Shown here: piece by piece, positions 25,098 to 32,757 of the stretch
How positions within the stretch are numbered: the stretch's first letter is position 1
How the letters are laid out: each line of letters begins with the position of its first letter
NCBI GenBank assembly: GCA_003499525.1
Contig: DNTB01000080.1
Coordinates: 466 to 64,465 of the forward strand
Reading direction: 5' to 3'
DNA from: Flavobacteriales bacterium
Lineage (GTDB): Bacteria > Bacteroidota > Bacteroidia > Flavobacteriales_G > Salibacteraceae
DNA length: 64,000 nucleotides
Translations under genes and position numbers: made by a program
The notes under the pieces: generated by a model
Databases searched by the model: none
Seen by the model: only the letters and a program-made list of their open reading frames with translations
Told to the model about the DNA's origin: nothing

Positions 25098-27113
25098 CTA
25101 AACCAGCCCGGATCGCCGGAGCAATATCGTAGGGTCAGGTTCCCGGTTTCTGAACTTTTTAAACAGTTCCATCGGGTCTTCGCTTCCACCTTTACTCAAG
25201 ATATTTTCTTTGAATGATGTACTTACTTCGTCATTGAATATGCCCTTTTCTTTGAAAGCCTGAAACACATCAGCCTCAAGAACTTCGGCCCATTTATAAC
25301 TGTAGTATCCGGCTGAATACCCTCCCTGAAATATATGAGAGAACTGACAGCTTACCACAGCATTCTCGGGTACCGGAATCAATGTTGTTTTTTTTGTCGA
25401 TTCCTTTTCGAAAAGGTCCACATCCATGGGTTCGGGTAAATTTCCATGCCAAGCCATGTCCAATACACCAAAATTGATTTGACGAAGGGTCTGGTATCCT
25501 TCAAAAAAGGACCGCTGCTCAATAATTTTATCAATTTTATTTTTCGGCAGTGGTTCACCGTTTTTGTAGTGCACGGCCATCAATTTAAGCACATCCTCTT
25601 CGTAACACCAATTTTCCATAAGTTGAGAGGGCAGCTCAACAAAGTCCCAGAGCACACTTGTTCCGCTTATTCCAGGATAGGAAACATCAGATAATATTCC
25701 ATGTAGTGCATGGCCAAATTCGTGAAATAAAGTTGTAACCTCCTGAAATGACAGAAGCGAAGGCTTATTCGAGGTAGCTGGGGTAAAATTACATACCACT
25801 GAAATTAATGGTATTTGGTTTTCCTCGTGATTCTTACATTGATCGCGAAAGGAGGTCATCCAGGCCCCCTGCCTTTTTCCTGATCTTGGATGAAAATCAA
25901 GATAAAGAACAGCTTTAAGTGAACTCATTTCGTCGAGAACATCATACACCAGCACATCTTTATGATACGTCGATATCTCATGGTTTTGATGAAACGAAAT
26001 CCCGAACAACCTTTTGGCCACTTCAAATGCCGTTTCTAAAACACGGTCCAGAGTGAAGTACTCCCTGATCTCGGATTCGTCTAAATCAAAGTTCTCTTCC
26101 TTCAAGCGTTCTGTGTAATATGCTATGTCCCAGGGTTTTAAATCAACTATCCCATCAACTACAGCTCTATCCTTCAACAACTGCAAATCTTTTAGTGCTG
26201 CCGGTTTTGCTTTTTCCATGAGATCAGCCAAAAAGTCATTTACGGCTTGTTCCGAGCCAGCCATTCGTCGTTTCAAAGTGTAATCTGCATGGTTCTTATA
26301 TCCTAAAAGGTGTGCTCTTTTCCAACGGAGTTTTACCAAATTCTCAATGTTCTTGCGGTTATCACGGTCATCCCCTTTACAAGCTCGAAAGACAAATCCT
26401 TCATAGAGCTGTTTTCGCAGTTGACGGTTCTGGCAGTGTTTCATGAAAGGCACATAAGACGGAAAATGCAAAGTGAAAATGTAACCAGCCTGGTTCTTGT
26501 CCTTTGCCTTCTCTGCGGCCATATTCAGAACATCTTCAGGTAGACCCGTCAATTCAGAGGCCTCGACAACCCGTAGCTCAAATTCATTGGTTTCATTGAG
26601 TACATGTTCTCCAAACTTTAAACTGGTTTCAGATAGTTCCTGATCAATCTTCTTTAGTTTCTCCTTGTCCGCGCTATTTAATAGGGCTCCATTTCTGCTA
26701 AAACTCAGAAAAGTTTTTTCGAGCAGAGTAAACTGTTCTGTTGAGAGGGTTGCTTTTTTTCTATGATCCCAGACATATTTTATGCGCTCAAACAAAGCCT
26801 TATTGGTCATCACATAATTCCGGTATTCTGTAATTTTTTCCGAGAATTGAGGTGCTATCTTCTGCATTTCATCATCGGTATTCGCCGAATGAAGGATGAA
26901 GAAAAGAGAAGTCCATTCACTTAATTCTGAACCCGAAAAATCCAAAGCAGCAACGGTGTTATTAAATGTAGGTGTTTCAGAATTGGATATAATCTCCTCA
27001 ATCTCAAGTTTGGATTTCTGGATCAAACCTTCTAATGCCGGTATGAAATCCTCGATCTTCAGGAAATCAAAAACTGGGGTTTTATAGGGGCCGCAATAAA
27101 TATCGACTTGCAT
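25098..27113 (-). CDS. M3 family zinc metallopeptidase (oligopeptidase A / dipeptidyl carboxypeptidase type)
   Basis: 671 residues, typical for the family. The zinc motif HEFGHALHG near residue 462 and a downstream Glu in the ELPSQLMENW region mark the M3A catalytic centre. No signal peptide is seen, so it is a cytoplasmic enzyme that degrades short peptides. It is a lone gene between the exporter-rhodanese pair and the SQR gene and has no evident link to sulfur metabolism. The 89-bp gap upstream is shared with divergent SQR. Confidence 0.95.
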   Translation of the reverse strand: MQVDIYCGPYKTPVFDFLKIEDFIPALEGLIQKSKLEIEEIISNSETPTFNNTVAALDFSGSELSEWTSLFFILHSANTDDEMQKIAPQFSEKITEYRNYVMTNKALFERIKYVWDHRKKATLSTEQFTLLEKTFLSFSRNGALLNSADKEKLKKIDQELSETSLKFGEHVLNETNEFELRVVEASELTGLPEDVLNMAAEKAKDKNQAGYIFTLHFPSYVPFMKHCQNRQLRKQLYEGFVFRACKGDDRDNRKNIENLVKLRWKRAHLLGYKNHADYTLKRRMAGSEQAVNDFLADLMEKAKPAALKDLQLLKDRAVVDGIVDLKPWDIAYYTERLKEENFDLDESEIREYFTLDRVLETAFEVAKRLFGISFHQNHEISTYHKDVLVYDVLDEMSSLKAVLYLDFHPRSGKRQGAWMTSFRDQCKNHEENQIPLISVVCNFTPATSNKPSLLSFQEVTTLFHEFGHALHGILSDVSYPGISGTSVLWDFVELPSQLMENWCYEEDVLKLMAVHYKNGEPLPKNKIDKIIEQRSFFEGYQTLRQINFGVLDMAWHGNLPEPMDVDLFEKESTKKTTLIPVPENAVVSCQFSHIFQGGYSAGYYSYKWAEVLEADVFQAFKEKGIFNDEVSTSFKENILSKGGSEDPMELFKKFRNREPDPTILLRRSGLV

Positions 27114-27145
27114 TAAGTATCATTTTTTTAATCCGATTGTAAAAA

Positions 27146-27153
27146 TATATTTG
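27146..27153 (+). promoter_or_regulatory. Promoter -7 box (TATATTTG) for SQR
   Basis: Exact TAnnTTTG match; predicted start about 27157, leaving a leader of about 45 nt. No TGA-N6-TCA site is present in this gap, so SQR may not share the candidate FNR control of its neighbours. Confidence 0.45.
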
Positions 27154-27202
27154 TTCGCATGGGGTGGGAGCATATTCTCTTACTCAATCGTATACAATTA
27201 TA

Positions 27203-28546
27203 ATGGCTAACAAAAGACATCAAATTTTGGTCATCGGTGGTGGAACCGGTGGTGTAATGGTAGCTGCTCAGCTCAAAAGAGCCCGGGGTGGTTTAGACAT
27301 TGCAATAATAGAACCTTCAGAAACACATGCCTATCAACCCGCCTGGACTTTGGTTGGAAGTGGTCTTATGGATCTAGATTCCACTATAAAACCTGAAAAA
27401 AGACTTATTCCCTCAGGGGTTTCTTGGATAAAAGAAAGAGTTGAAGATATTGATCCGGACAAGAATGCCGTAAAACTGGAGAGTGGAGATACTGTAGAAT
27501 ATGAGTATCTCATCGTGGCTGCAGGCATTCAAATGAACCTTGACGGCATAGAAGGATTGAAAGAATCATTAGGCACGCACGGAGTCTGCTCGAATTATGT
27601 GGATCCAGAATATACTTGGGAAGTCATTCGGAACTTTAAAGGAGGTAATGCTCTTTTTACCCAACCCAGTACTCCTATTAAGTGTCCGGGTGCTCCTCAG
27701 AAGATCATGTACCTGATGGGAGACTACATTAAAAGCAAGAACATTGAAGAATATACGAACCTCATTTTTGCAACTCCGGGTACGGTAATATTCGGTGTAC
27801 AGCCTTTTAGGGATGAGTTAGAACGATACCTAATAAAGTATCATGTCAAGCAGAGATACGGCTATAAGCTTGTAAAAATTGACGGAGAGAACAGGGAGGC
27901 CTACTACGAAAGGCTTGAATTACCCAACGGCGGTGATCGTTATGTGGTAAATGATGAAAGAAATGCAGCAGGCTGTATGGGATTTGTTTGGGAAGACGGG
28001 GCTCGACATGTCGTTCAGGAAACAAACAGCCCATTTCATGCCGAAAAGAAGGGCACGCAATATGTCATTAAATATGACCTTTTACATCTGGCACCTCCTC
28101 AGTCTGCCCCAACCTGGTTCCAAAAAACGAAATTGGCAAACCCGGATGGTGTAAATCAGGGGTGGATGGGAGTCGACAAACACTCTATGCAATCCAAATA
28201 CTACTCTAATGTGTTTGGCGTAGGAGATATCACCGATTTGCCAACGGCCAGAACCGGTGCCGCCATTCGAAAGCAAGCCCCGGTTGTGGTCAACAACATC
28301 ACCAGATTAATGGACGGCAAAGAAGCGGATTGTAAGAATTACAAGGGATATTCAAGCTGCCCTTTAGTAGTGTCGCATAATAAGATGCTGTTAGCTGAAT
28401 TTGGATACGATGGGGCCAGAATGTCAGATCCTATTTTGAGTAAGTTCTTTAATACAGGACATGCCAGCTATCCGATGTGGATTCTTAAAAGGTATGGCTT
28501 ACCTTTCATGTATTGGAATATGATGTTGAAAGGTTATAACTTTTAG
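27203..28546 (+). CDS. sqr: Sulfide:quinone oxidoreductase, type II (SQOR-like)
   Basis: 447 residues. It oxidises sulfide to a persulfide or polysulfide and passes electrons to quinone at the membrane. An N-terminal FAD loop, ILVIGGGTGGVM (8-19), is present. The two redox Cys of the human-type enzyme are conserved: Cys161 in KCPGAPQKIMYL and about Cys386 in YSSCPLVV. The end FMYWNMMLKGY also matches that branch. An extra region around 245-285 (with CMGFVWEDG) is longer than in the human protein. I chose the ATG at 27203, since the 13 residues before it are unlike the family. A UUCG-loop terminator follows. Confidence 0.93.
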   Translation: MANKRHQILVIGGGTGGVMVAAQLKRARGGLDIAIIEPSETHAYQPAWTLVGSGLMDLDSTIKPEKRLIPSGVSWIKERVEDIDPDKNAVKLESGDTVEYEYLIVAAGIQMNLDGIEGLKESLGTHGVCSNYVDPEYTWEVIRNFKGGNALFTQPSTPIKCPGAPQKIMYLMGDYIKSKNIEEYTNLIFATPGTVIFGVQPFRDELERYLIKYHVKQRYGYKLVKIDGENREAYYERLELPNGGDRYVVNDERNAAGCMGFVWEDGARHVVQETNSPFHAEKKGTQYVIKYDLLHLAPPQSAPTWFQKTKLANPDGVNQGWMGVDKHSMQSKYYSNVFGVGDITDLPTARTGAAIRKQAPVVVNNITRLMDGKEADCKNYKGYSSCPLVVSHNKMLLAEFGYDGARMSDPILSKFFNTGHASYPMWILKRYGLPFMYWNMMLKGYNF

Positions 28547-28571
28547 GTGTGCTTTTCACATGACGAATATC

Positions 28572-28594
28572 AGGGTGCTTCGGCACCCTTTTTT
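28572..28594 (+). terminator. Terminator after SQR (TTCG loop)
   Basis: AGGGTGC and GCACCCT form a 7-bp stem around a TTCG tetraloop, followed by a T run. It ends the SQR transcript and lies just beyond the convergent regulator gene. Confidence 0.88.
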
Positions 28595-28609
28595 ATGAAG
28601 CGCGTATTC

Positions 28610-29293
28610 TTAGGAAACAGAAGATATGAAGCGTAATCGCTCCATATCGGTCACATGAAAGCTTTTTGACTCCGCTTCAACGATGCCCTCTTCTTTAAAC
28701 TCTTTTAATATTCTGGATAAGCTTTCCAGGGATAAAGATGCCATTTCCGCAATCTCCTTGCGTGTGCAGGGAAGTTCAAAGGAATCGCTCTGAAATATTC
28801 TGTCTGTAAAACAAAGTATGATGTCCGCCACCCGGCCGGGACCTTGTTTCTGGGTTAGGGTTAGGAATCTTTGGTAAATGTATTTGGAACGTGTATTAAT
28901 ATCGGTAATCACCCGAACTGCAAGATCCGTACTGCTGGCAATTGCATTTTTGAGGGTATCAATCTCAATCAGGCATACCTCAGCATCTGTTAGGGCAACT
29001 GCACTGTACTGATAGTATTTATCGTTGTACATGGACTCAAGGCCAAGAAACCCTTTCTTTTCTATACATAGCGGTTGTTTTCTGTCCCTATGTTCCAGAT
29101 ACAGCTTTGCTATTCCCTCTTTCAAATAGATAATGTGTGGTGCTATCGTTCCCTGCTTAAATAGAGACTCTCCCTTCGAAAAATGCATATCCATATGCTC
29201 AATGTCAGGAACTCGAGGTCCGAACGTTTCATGAATGAAACAAACCTCCTTCTCGCCACAGTTGGAACACTTACTCTCTGCTAATGAATTCAT
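28610..29293 (-). CDS. FNR-type Crp/Fnr transcription regulator with Fe-S cysteine pattern
   Basis: 227 residues. The N-terminal cysteines C9, C12 and C18 have the C-x2-C-x5-C spacing of E. coli FNR. Cys107 in EVCLIEIDTL aligns with FNR Cys122 (MVCEIPFETL), so all four [4Fe-4S] ligands are present. A cyclic-nucleotide-type beta-roll (about 25-115), dimer helix and winged HTH follow. The recognition helix LESLSRILKEF keeps the FNR E-x-x-S-R contact residues (E190, S193, R194). It is thus a probable oxygen- or NO-responsive regulator, sitting inside the sulfur island and divergent from a rhodanese lipoprotein gene. Confidence 0.9.
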   Translation of the reverse strand: MNSLAESKCSNCGEKEVCFIHETFGPRVPDIEHMDMHFSKGESLFKQGTIAPHIIYLKEGIAKLYLEHRDRKQPLCIEKKGFLGLESMYNDKYYQYSAVALTDAEVCLIEIDTLKNAIASSTDLAVRVITDINTRSKYIYQRFLTLTQKQGPGRVADIILCFTDRIFQSDSFELPCTRKEIAEMASLSLESLSRILKEFKEEGIVEAESKSFHVTDMERLRFISSVS

Positions 29294-29658
29294 TACACGT
29301 GATTGGTTGTACGAAATTACAAATAAGTCAAGTATTTACTCCAACCAGATCAAATTATTCGTCAACAATTCAGCACATTTCCTTGATGTAGACCTATACC
29401 CCCAAGTGTTCAACCTACACTTAAGGATGGTACTTTTACCCTGTCAAAAATCATTTGATTTAGGCAAGTTTAGAAAACCAATCACATTCCTGACAAATGT
29501 CAGTTTCACAAAATACACATCATACCGAGGAAGGTATCCTTTCAGTGCAATTCAGGTCACATTCGACCCATCACTATAAATGCTTTCGACCCTCAAAATT
29601 AACACGGGTTGATTTTTTTAATATGTATCACATTCATAAACAATTAAATTTTAACATC
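29294..29658. other. 365-bp divergent control region, no gene
   Basis: This gap separates the FNR-type regulator (minus) from the rhodanese lipoprotein (plus). It holds the CTGAC-N4-GTCAG site at 29490-29503 and an inverted repeat TCAAA-N5-TTTGA at about 29444-29458. No exact TAnnTTTG box fits either gene well. Short open frames here lack any coding resemblance. Confidence 0.6.
29490..29503. promoter_or_regulatory. Candidate Fnr/FixK-type box CTGAC-AAAT-GTCAG
   Basis: A perfect 5+5 inverted repeat with a 4-bp spacer, close to the FixK/FNR form TTGAC-N4-GTCAA. It lies about 155 bp before the lipoprotein ATG and about 195 bp from the regulator's own ATG, so it could serve autoregulation, the lipoprotein operon or both. 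Confidence 0.5.
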
Positions 29659-30627
29659 ATGAAAAAGTTGTTTTTATTATTCTTACTCCCTGCTTTTATT
29701 CTGGGAAGTTGTTCTAGCGATTCTACTAACGATCCTACCCCAAGCACAGACCCACAAAAAATCCTTACAGACTATATGGTCGCCGAGAATCTCGATCTTG
29801 ACGATGTATTGAGCGGTTGGATAGTTCCAGCTCCTGCCACAGTAGCTGAAGTTGATGGCTTCCTGGCAGATCGATATGTCATAGATATCAGAAGTGCCAC
29901 TGACTACGCAGCAGGACACATTCAAGGTGCGGTAAACTCCACATTGGCTGATATTCTAACCACAGCCCAAGCAGCAGATAAACAAATCCTCGTGGTATGT
30001 TATTCCGGCCAAAGTGCAGGACATGCTGTAATGGCGCTTCGATTGAGCGGATACTCAGATGCGCAAGTGCTTAAGTTCGGTATGTCGGGATGGTCATCTC
30101 AAACCTCTGCTTCATGGGACAATAATACCGGAAATGTTGCTGAAGGCAATTCTAACTGGACAGATGCCGCAACAGCTGCTTCAACTTTTAAAGCCCCGAC
30201 GTTTACATCAGCTTCTACAGACGGCGCTACTATTCTTGCCGAGCGAGTTAGTGCAATGTTAGGTGGTGGCTTCAAATCAGTGAAAAATACGGACGTTCTC
30301 GCTGCTCCCAATGATTATTACATCAACGTGTACTGGCCCGAAACTGCAGTTGCAACTTATGGTTGTATCAATACTGCGGTACGTGTTAGCCCTATGACGA
30401 TTGCTGATAACACTATTCTTAATCTTAATCCTGACGAAACTGTTGTTACTTATTGTTGGACCGGTCAAACATCTTCAATGGTGACGGCTTATTTGAATGT
30501 GATTGGTTATAATGCTTTAAGCCTTTCGTTTGGTATTAACGGCATGCGCTATGATGAATTGGTCGCAAACGACGATCCTGCGCATACCTATACTACAAGA
30601 ACTGTTGACCTTCCAACTGTTCAATAA
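29659..30627 (+). CDS. Lipoprotein with two rhodanese domains
   Basis: 322 residues. The lipobox is LGSC with Cys18 as lipidation site. Domain 1 (about 60-145) has VIDIRSATDYAAGHIQGA and active Cys114 in VVCYSGQSA. Domain 2 (about 195-315) has YINVYWPE and Cys266 in TYCWTGQTS. Both catalytic cysteines are present, though the loops are atypical. It is anchored in the periplasm or at the outer membrane, where it could bind or transfer sulfane sulfur. The ATG at 29659 is chosen for the signal peptide. It begins an operon with the porin and the sulfurtransferase, separated from them by a hairpin. Confidence 0.88.
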   Translation: MKKLFLLFLLPAFILGSCSSDSTNDPTPSTDPQKILTDYMVAENLDLDDVLSGWIVPAPATVAEVDGFLADRYVIDIRSATDYAAGHIQGAVNSTLADILTTAQAADKQILVVCYSGQSAGHAVMALRLSGYSDAQVLKFGMSGWSSQTSASWDNNTGNVAEGNSNWTDAATAASTFKAPTFTSASTDGATILAERVSAMLGGGFKSVKNTDVLAAPNDYYINVYWPETAVATYGCINTAVRVSPMTIADNTILNLNPDETVVTYCWTGQTSSMVTAYLNVIGYNALSLSFGINGMRYDELVANDDPAHTYTTRTVDLPTVQ

Positions 30628-30638
30628 CAGCAGACTCA

Positions 30639-30668
30639 GAAGTGCCTCTCCGGAGGCACTTCATTTTT
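30639..30668 (+). terminator. Terminator or read-through hairpin after the rhodanese lipoprotein
   Basis: GAAGTGCCTC and GAGGCACTTC form a perfect 10-bp stem with a TCCG loop, then ATTTTT. The porin gene begins 36 nt further on without a clear promoter box, so the hairpin may only reduce read-through. Confidence 0.8.
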
Positions 30669-30704
30669 ACAACCCTTTTTAACATTCTCAAATAATTACA
30701 AGCC

Positions 30705-31811
30705 ATGAAAAACGCAGCATTAATCATAATCATCATAGGACTGCTGCCACTAAAGAGTTTAGCTCAGGGGTGTACAGACGCAGATCCTGACCAAAGGCTT
30801 AAAGTTTTCGGATTCCTACAACCACAATACAGCTGGAAACTAGCTGGCGACAACGACTTATTAACCTCTTCTGATGGAGTTGAGGTAGGCGACAATAGCT
30901 TCGCATTCAACCGGGCCCGTGTAGGGGTAACCGGAAATATTCCTTACGATTTTATGTACTATGCCAACATAGAGTTTAGCCCAACTTTCACCGGGAATCC
31001 TTTCTTATTGGATGCCTTTGTAGGTTGGACACGGTTTAAATGGTTTAAAGCATCTGTGGGGCAATTCAAAGTACCCTTTACCCTCGAACTGCAAACCCCA
31101 TGTCACAAACTCAACACTATATACCGAACGAATACAGTGGTGAACCTTGTAGGGCCCATTCGTGATTTCGGATTAATGTTTTACGGAGGTAACGACACCA
31201 CTTTATTCTTTTATCAGGTCGGGGCATTTAACGGAACGGGTATTCCCACTCCGGAGAGTGCGGCCTTTTATATGGACGATAATAAAGGAAAAGATATTAT
31301 CGGACGTGTTTTGTTTCAACCTTTCGGTTCAAGCAGAATTTTAGCAATAGGCGGAAGTGGAAGAATGGGTAGCTCTGCTCCAGCTGAGGAGGGAGTAGAC
31401 GATGATACGTATAGCAGTTTAGGTGCAGAAGTTAATTTCCGCTTAAAAGGATTTACCGTTCAGGGAGAATACATTTGGAGAGAAGATAAGGGATCCTACA
31501 CTACCGGTGGTGGGTGCGGAGGCCCTGGAGAAGTGGTTAGCGGCAGTATTACCCGATTTGGAGCGTATGGAACATTAATGTACATGACGCCTTGGAGATT
31601 TCAACCGGTATATCGCATTGAGTACTTCGATCAGGATATGAACGAAACTGAAGGCTCATTTGTAGATCAAAAAATTCAGGTACTAAATACTGTTGGGTTT
31701 AACTATTTCTTTAACGACTGGACCAGACTACAGGTCAACTATTGCTTTGGTCAGGGATACAATAATGACAAAGCCAACAACCTGTTGGTGCAAATTCAGG
31801 CATCATTTTAG
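30705..31811 (+). CDS. Outer membrane porin, phosphate-selective O/P-like
   Basis: 368 residues. A signal peptide (about 1-21, ending SLAQ) precedes amphipathic beta strands resembling the OprO/OprP porin family: KVFGFLQPQYSWKL, FNRARVGVTGNIPYDFMYYANIEF, KASVGQFKVPFTLE. It ends in the aromatic residue of VQIQASF, typical for outer membrane insertion. Between two sulfurtransferase genes, it likely lets an anion such as thiosulfate or sulfate cross the outer membrane; this is inference from context. Confidence 0.85.
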   Translation: MKNAALIIIIIGLLPLKSLAQGCTDADPDQRLKVFGFLQPQYSWKLAGDNDLLTSSDGVEVGDNSFAFNRARVGVTGNIPYDFMYYANIEFSPTFTGNPFLLDAFVGWTRFKWFKASVGQFKVPFTLELQTPCHKLNTIYRTNTVVNLVGPIRDFGLMFYGGNDTTLFFYQVGAFNGTGIPTPESAAFYMDDNKGKDIIGRVLFQPFGSSRILAIGGSGRMGSSAPAEEGVDDDTYSSLGAEVNFRLKGFTVQGEYIWREDKGSYTTGGGCGGPGEVVSGSITRFGAYGTLMYMTPWRFQPVYRIEYFDQDMNETEGSFVDQKIQVLNTVGFNYFFNDWTRLQVNYCFGQGYNNDKANNLLVQIQASF

Positions 31812-31839
31812 CAATAACCAATCATAAATTAAAATAGTC

Positions 31840-32703
31840 ATGAAAAATTTGAAAAACTTTATTGCACTTTTCCTTGGGGTTTTATTCCTCAGTGTGTCAT
31901 TCGGTCAGGATCTTATCGAAGCGAAAGATCTGGCCAAGATGATGAAAGAAGAAAATGTCGTTGTAGTATCTGCACAGAAATCCAGTAAATACAATGACGT
32001 ACACATCACCGGTTCCATCAATTTGCCACCGGCAAAACTAACCGTAGATGAACCAGTTCCTTACATTCTGGCCTCGCCAGAGCAAATGGCAGATATTTTA
32101 GGTGCAGCCGGCATATCAGAAAAGAATACCATTATTCTCTATGATGAAGGTTCATCTAAATATTCTGGTCGTCTTTACTGGGCGCTCAAATATTTAGGTG
32201 CTGAAGATGTGAAAATTCTTAATGGTGAAATCAAAGCCTGGCAAGCTGCTCGAAAGCCGGTTACAGGTTCTGCAACCAAAAGAAAAGCGACAACTTTTAC
32301 ACCCAATGTACAACCGCAGTATTTAGCTGAATACGAAGAAGTTATGAAAGCTACAACTGATGATTCTTATGTAATCATCGATGCCCGCAGCATAGAGGAA
32401 TATAACGGCACCAACGAAACCAAACAAAGAAAGGGACATATTCCTGGTGCTGTGCATATTGAGTATAAGGATGTCAAAACTAAAGACGGTAAGCTCAAGA
32501 ATGCAGAAACTCTTAAAGCGATGTATGAAGAAAAAGGCGTTACTTCTGATAAAACGGTAATAATTTACTGTAAGTCAAGTGTACGTGCGGCCATTGAGTT
32601 TATGGCTCTTTCATCCGTTCTTGATTATCCTAATGTGAAAGTTTATGATGGTGCTTTCAACGAATGGCAGGCTAATCCTGAAAACGAACTCGTAACGAAT
32701 TAA
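31840..32703 (+). CDS. Periplasmic tandem-rhodanese sulfurtransferase
   Basis: 287 residues. Signal peptide (about 1-22). Rhodanese domain 1 (about 25-140) has YDEGSSKYSG where a Cys loop would be, so it is non-catalytic. Domain 2 (about 155-285) has IIDARSIEEYNG and the active loop YCKSSVRA with Cys244. One inert and one active domain is the usual arrangement of thiosulfate and mercaptopyruvate sulfurtransferases. In the periplasm it would move sulfane sulfur from thiosulfate or polysulfide to an acceptor. It follows the porin by 28 nt. Confidence 0.92.
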   Translation: MKNLKNFIALFLGVLFLSVSFGQDLIEAKDLAKMMKEENVVVVSAQKSSKYNDVHITGSINLPPAKLTVDEPVPYILASPEQMADILGAAGISEKNTIILYDEGSSKYSGRLYWALKYLGAEDVKILNGEIKAWQAARKPVTGSATKRKATTFTPNVQPQYLAEYEEVMKATTDDSYVIIDARSIEEYNGTNETKQRKGHIPGAVHIEYKDVKTKDGKLKNAETLKAMYEEKGVTSDKTVIIYCKSSVRAAIEFMALSSVLDYPNVKVYDGAFNEWQANPENELVTN

Positions 32704-32725
32704 TATTTCATTTTAATTGTTTCCT

Positions 32726-32757
32726 AAACCCCGTAGGCTTGAGCTTACGGGGTTTTT
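32726..32757. terminator. Bidirectional terminator between sulfurtransferase and cytochrome genes
   Basis: AAACCCCGTA and TACGGGGTTT form a 10-bp stem with T-rich flank on the plus side. The stem includes the stop codon of the convergent cytochrome gene (at 32745), so the two transcription units end on each other. Confidence 0.85.
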
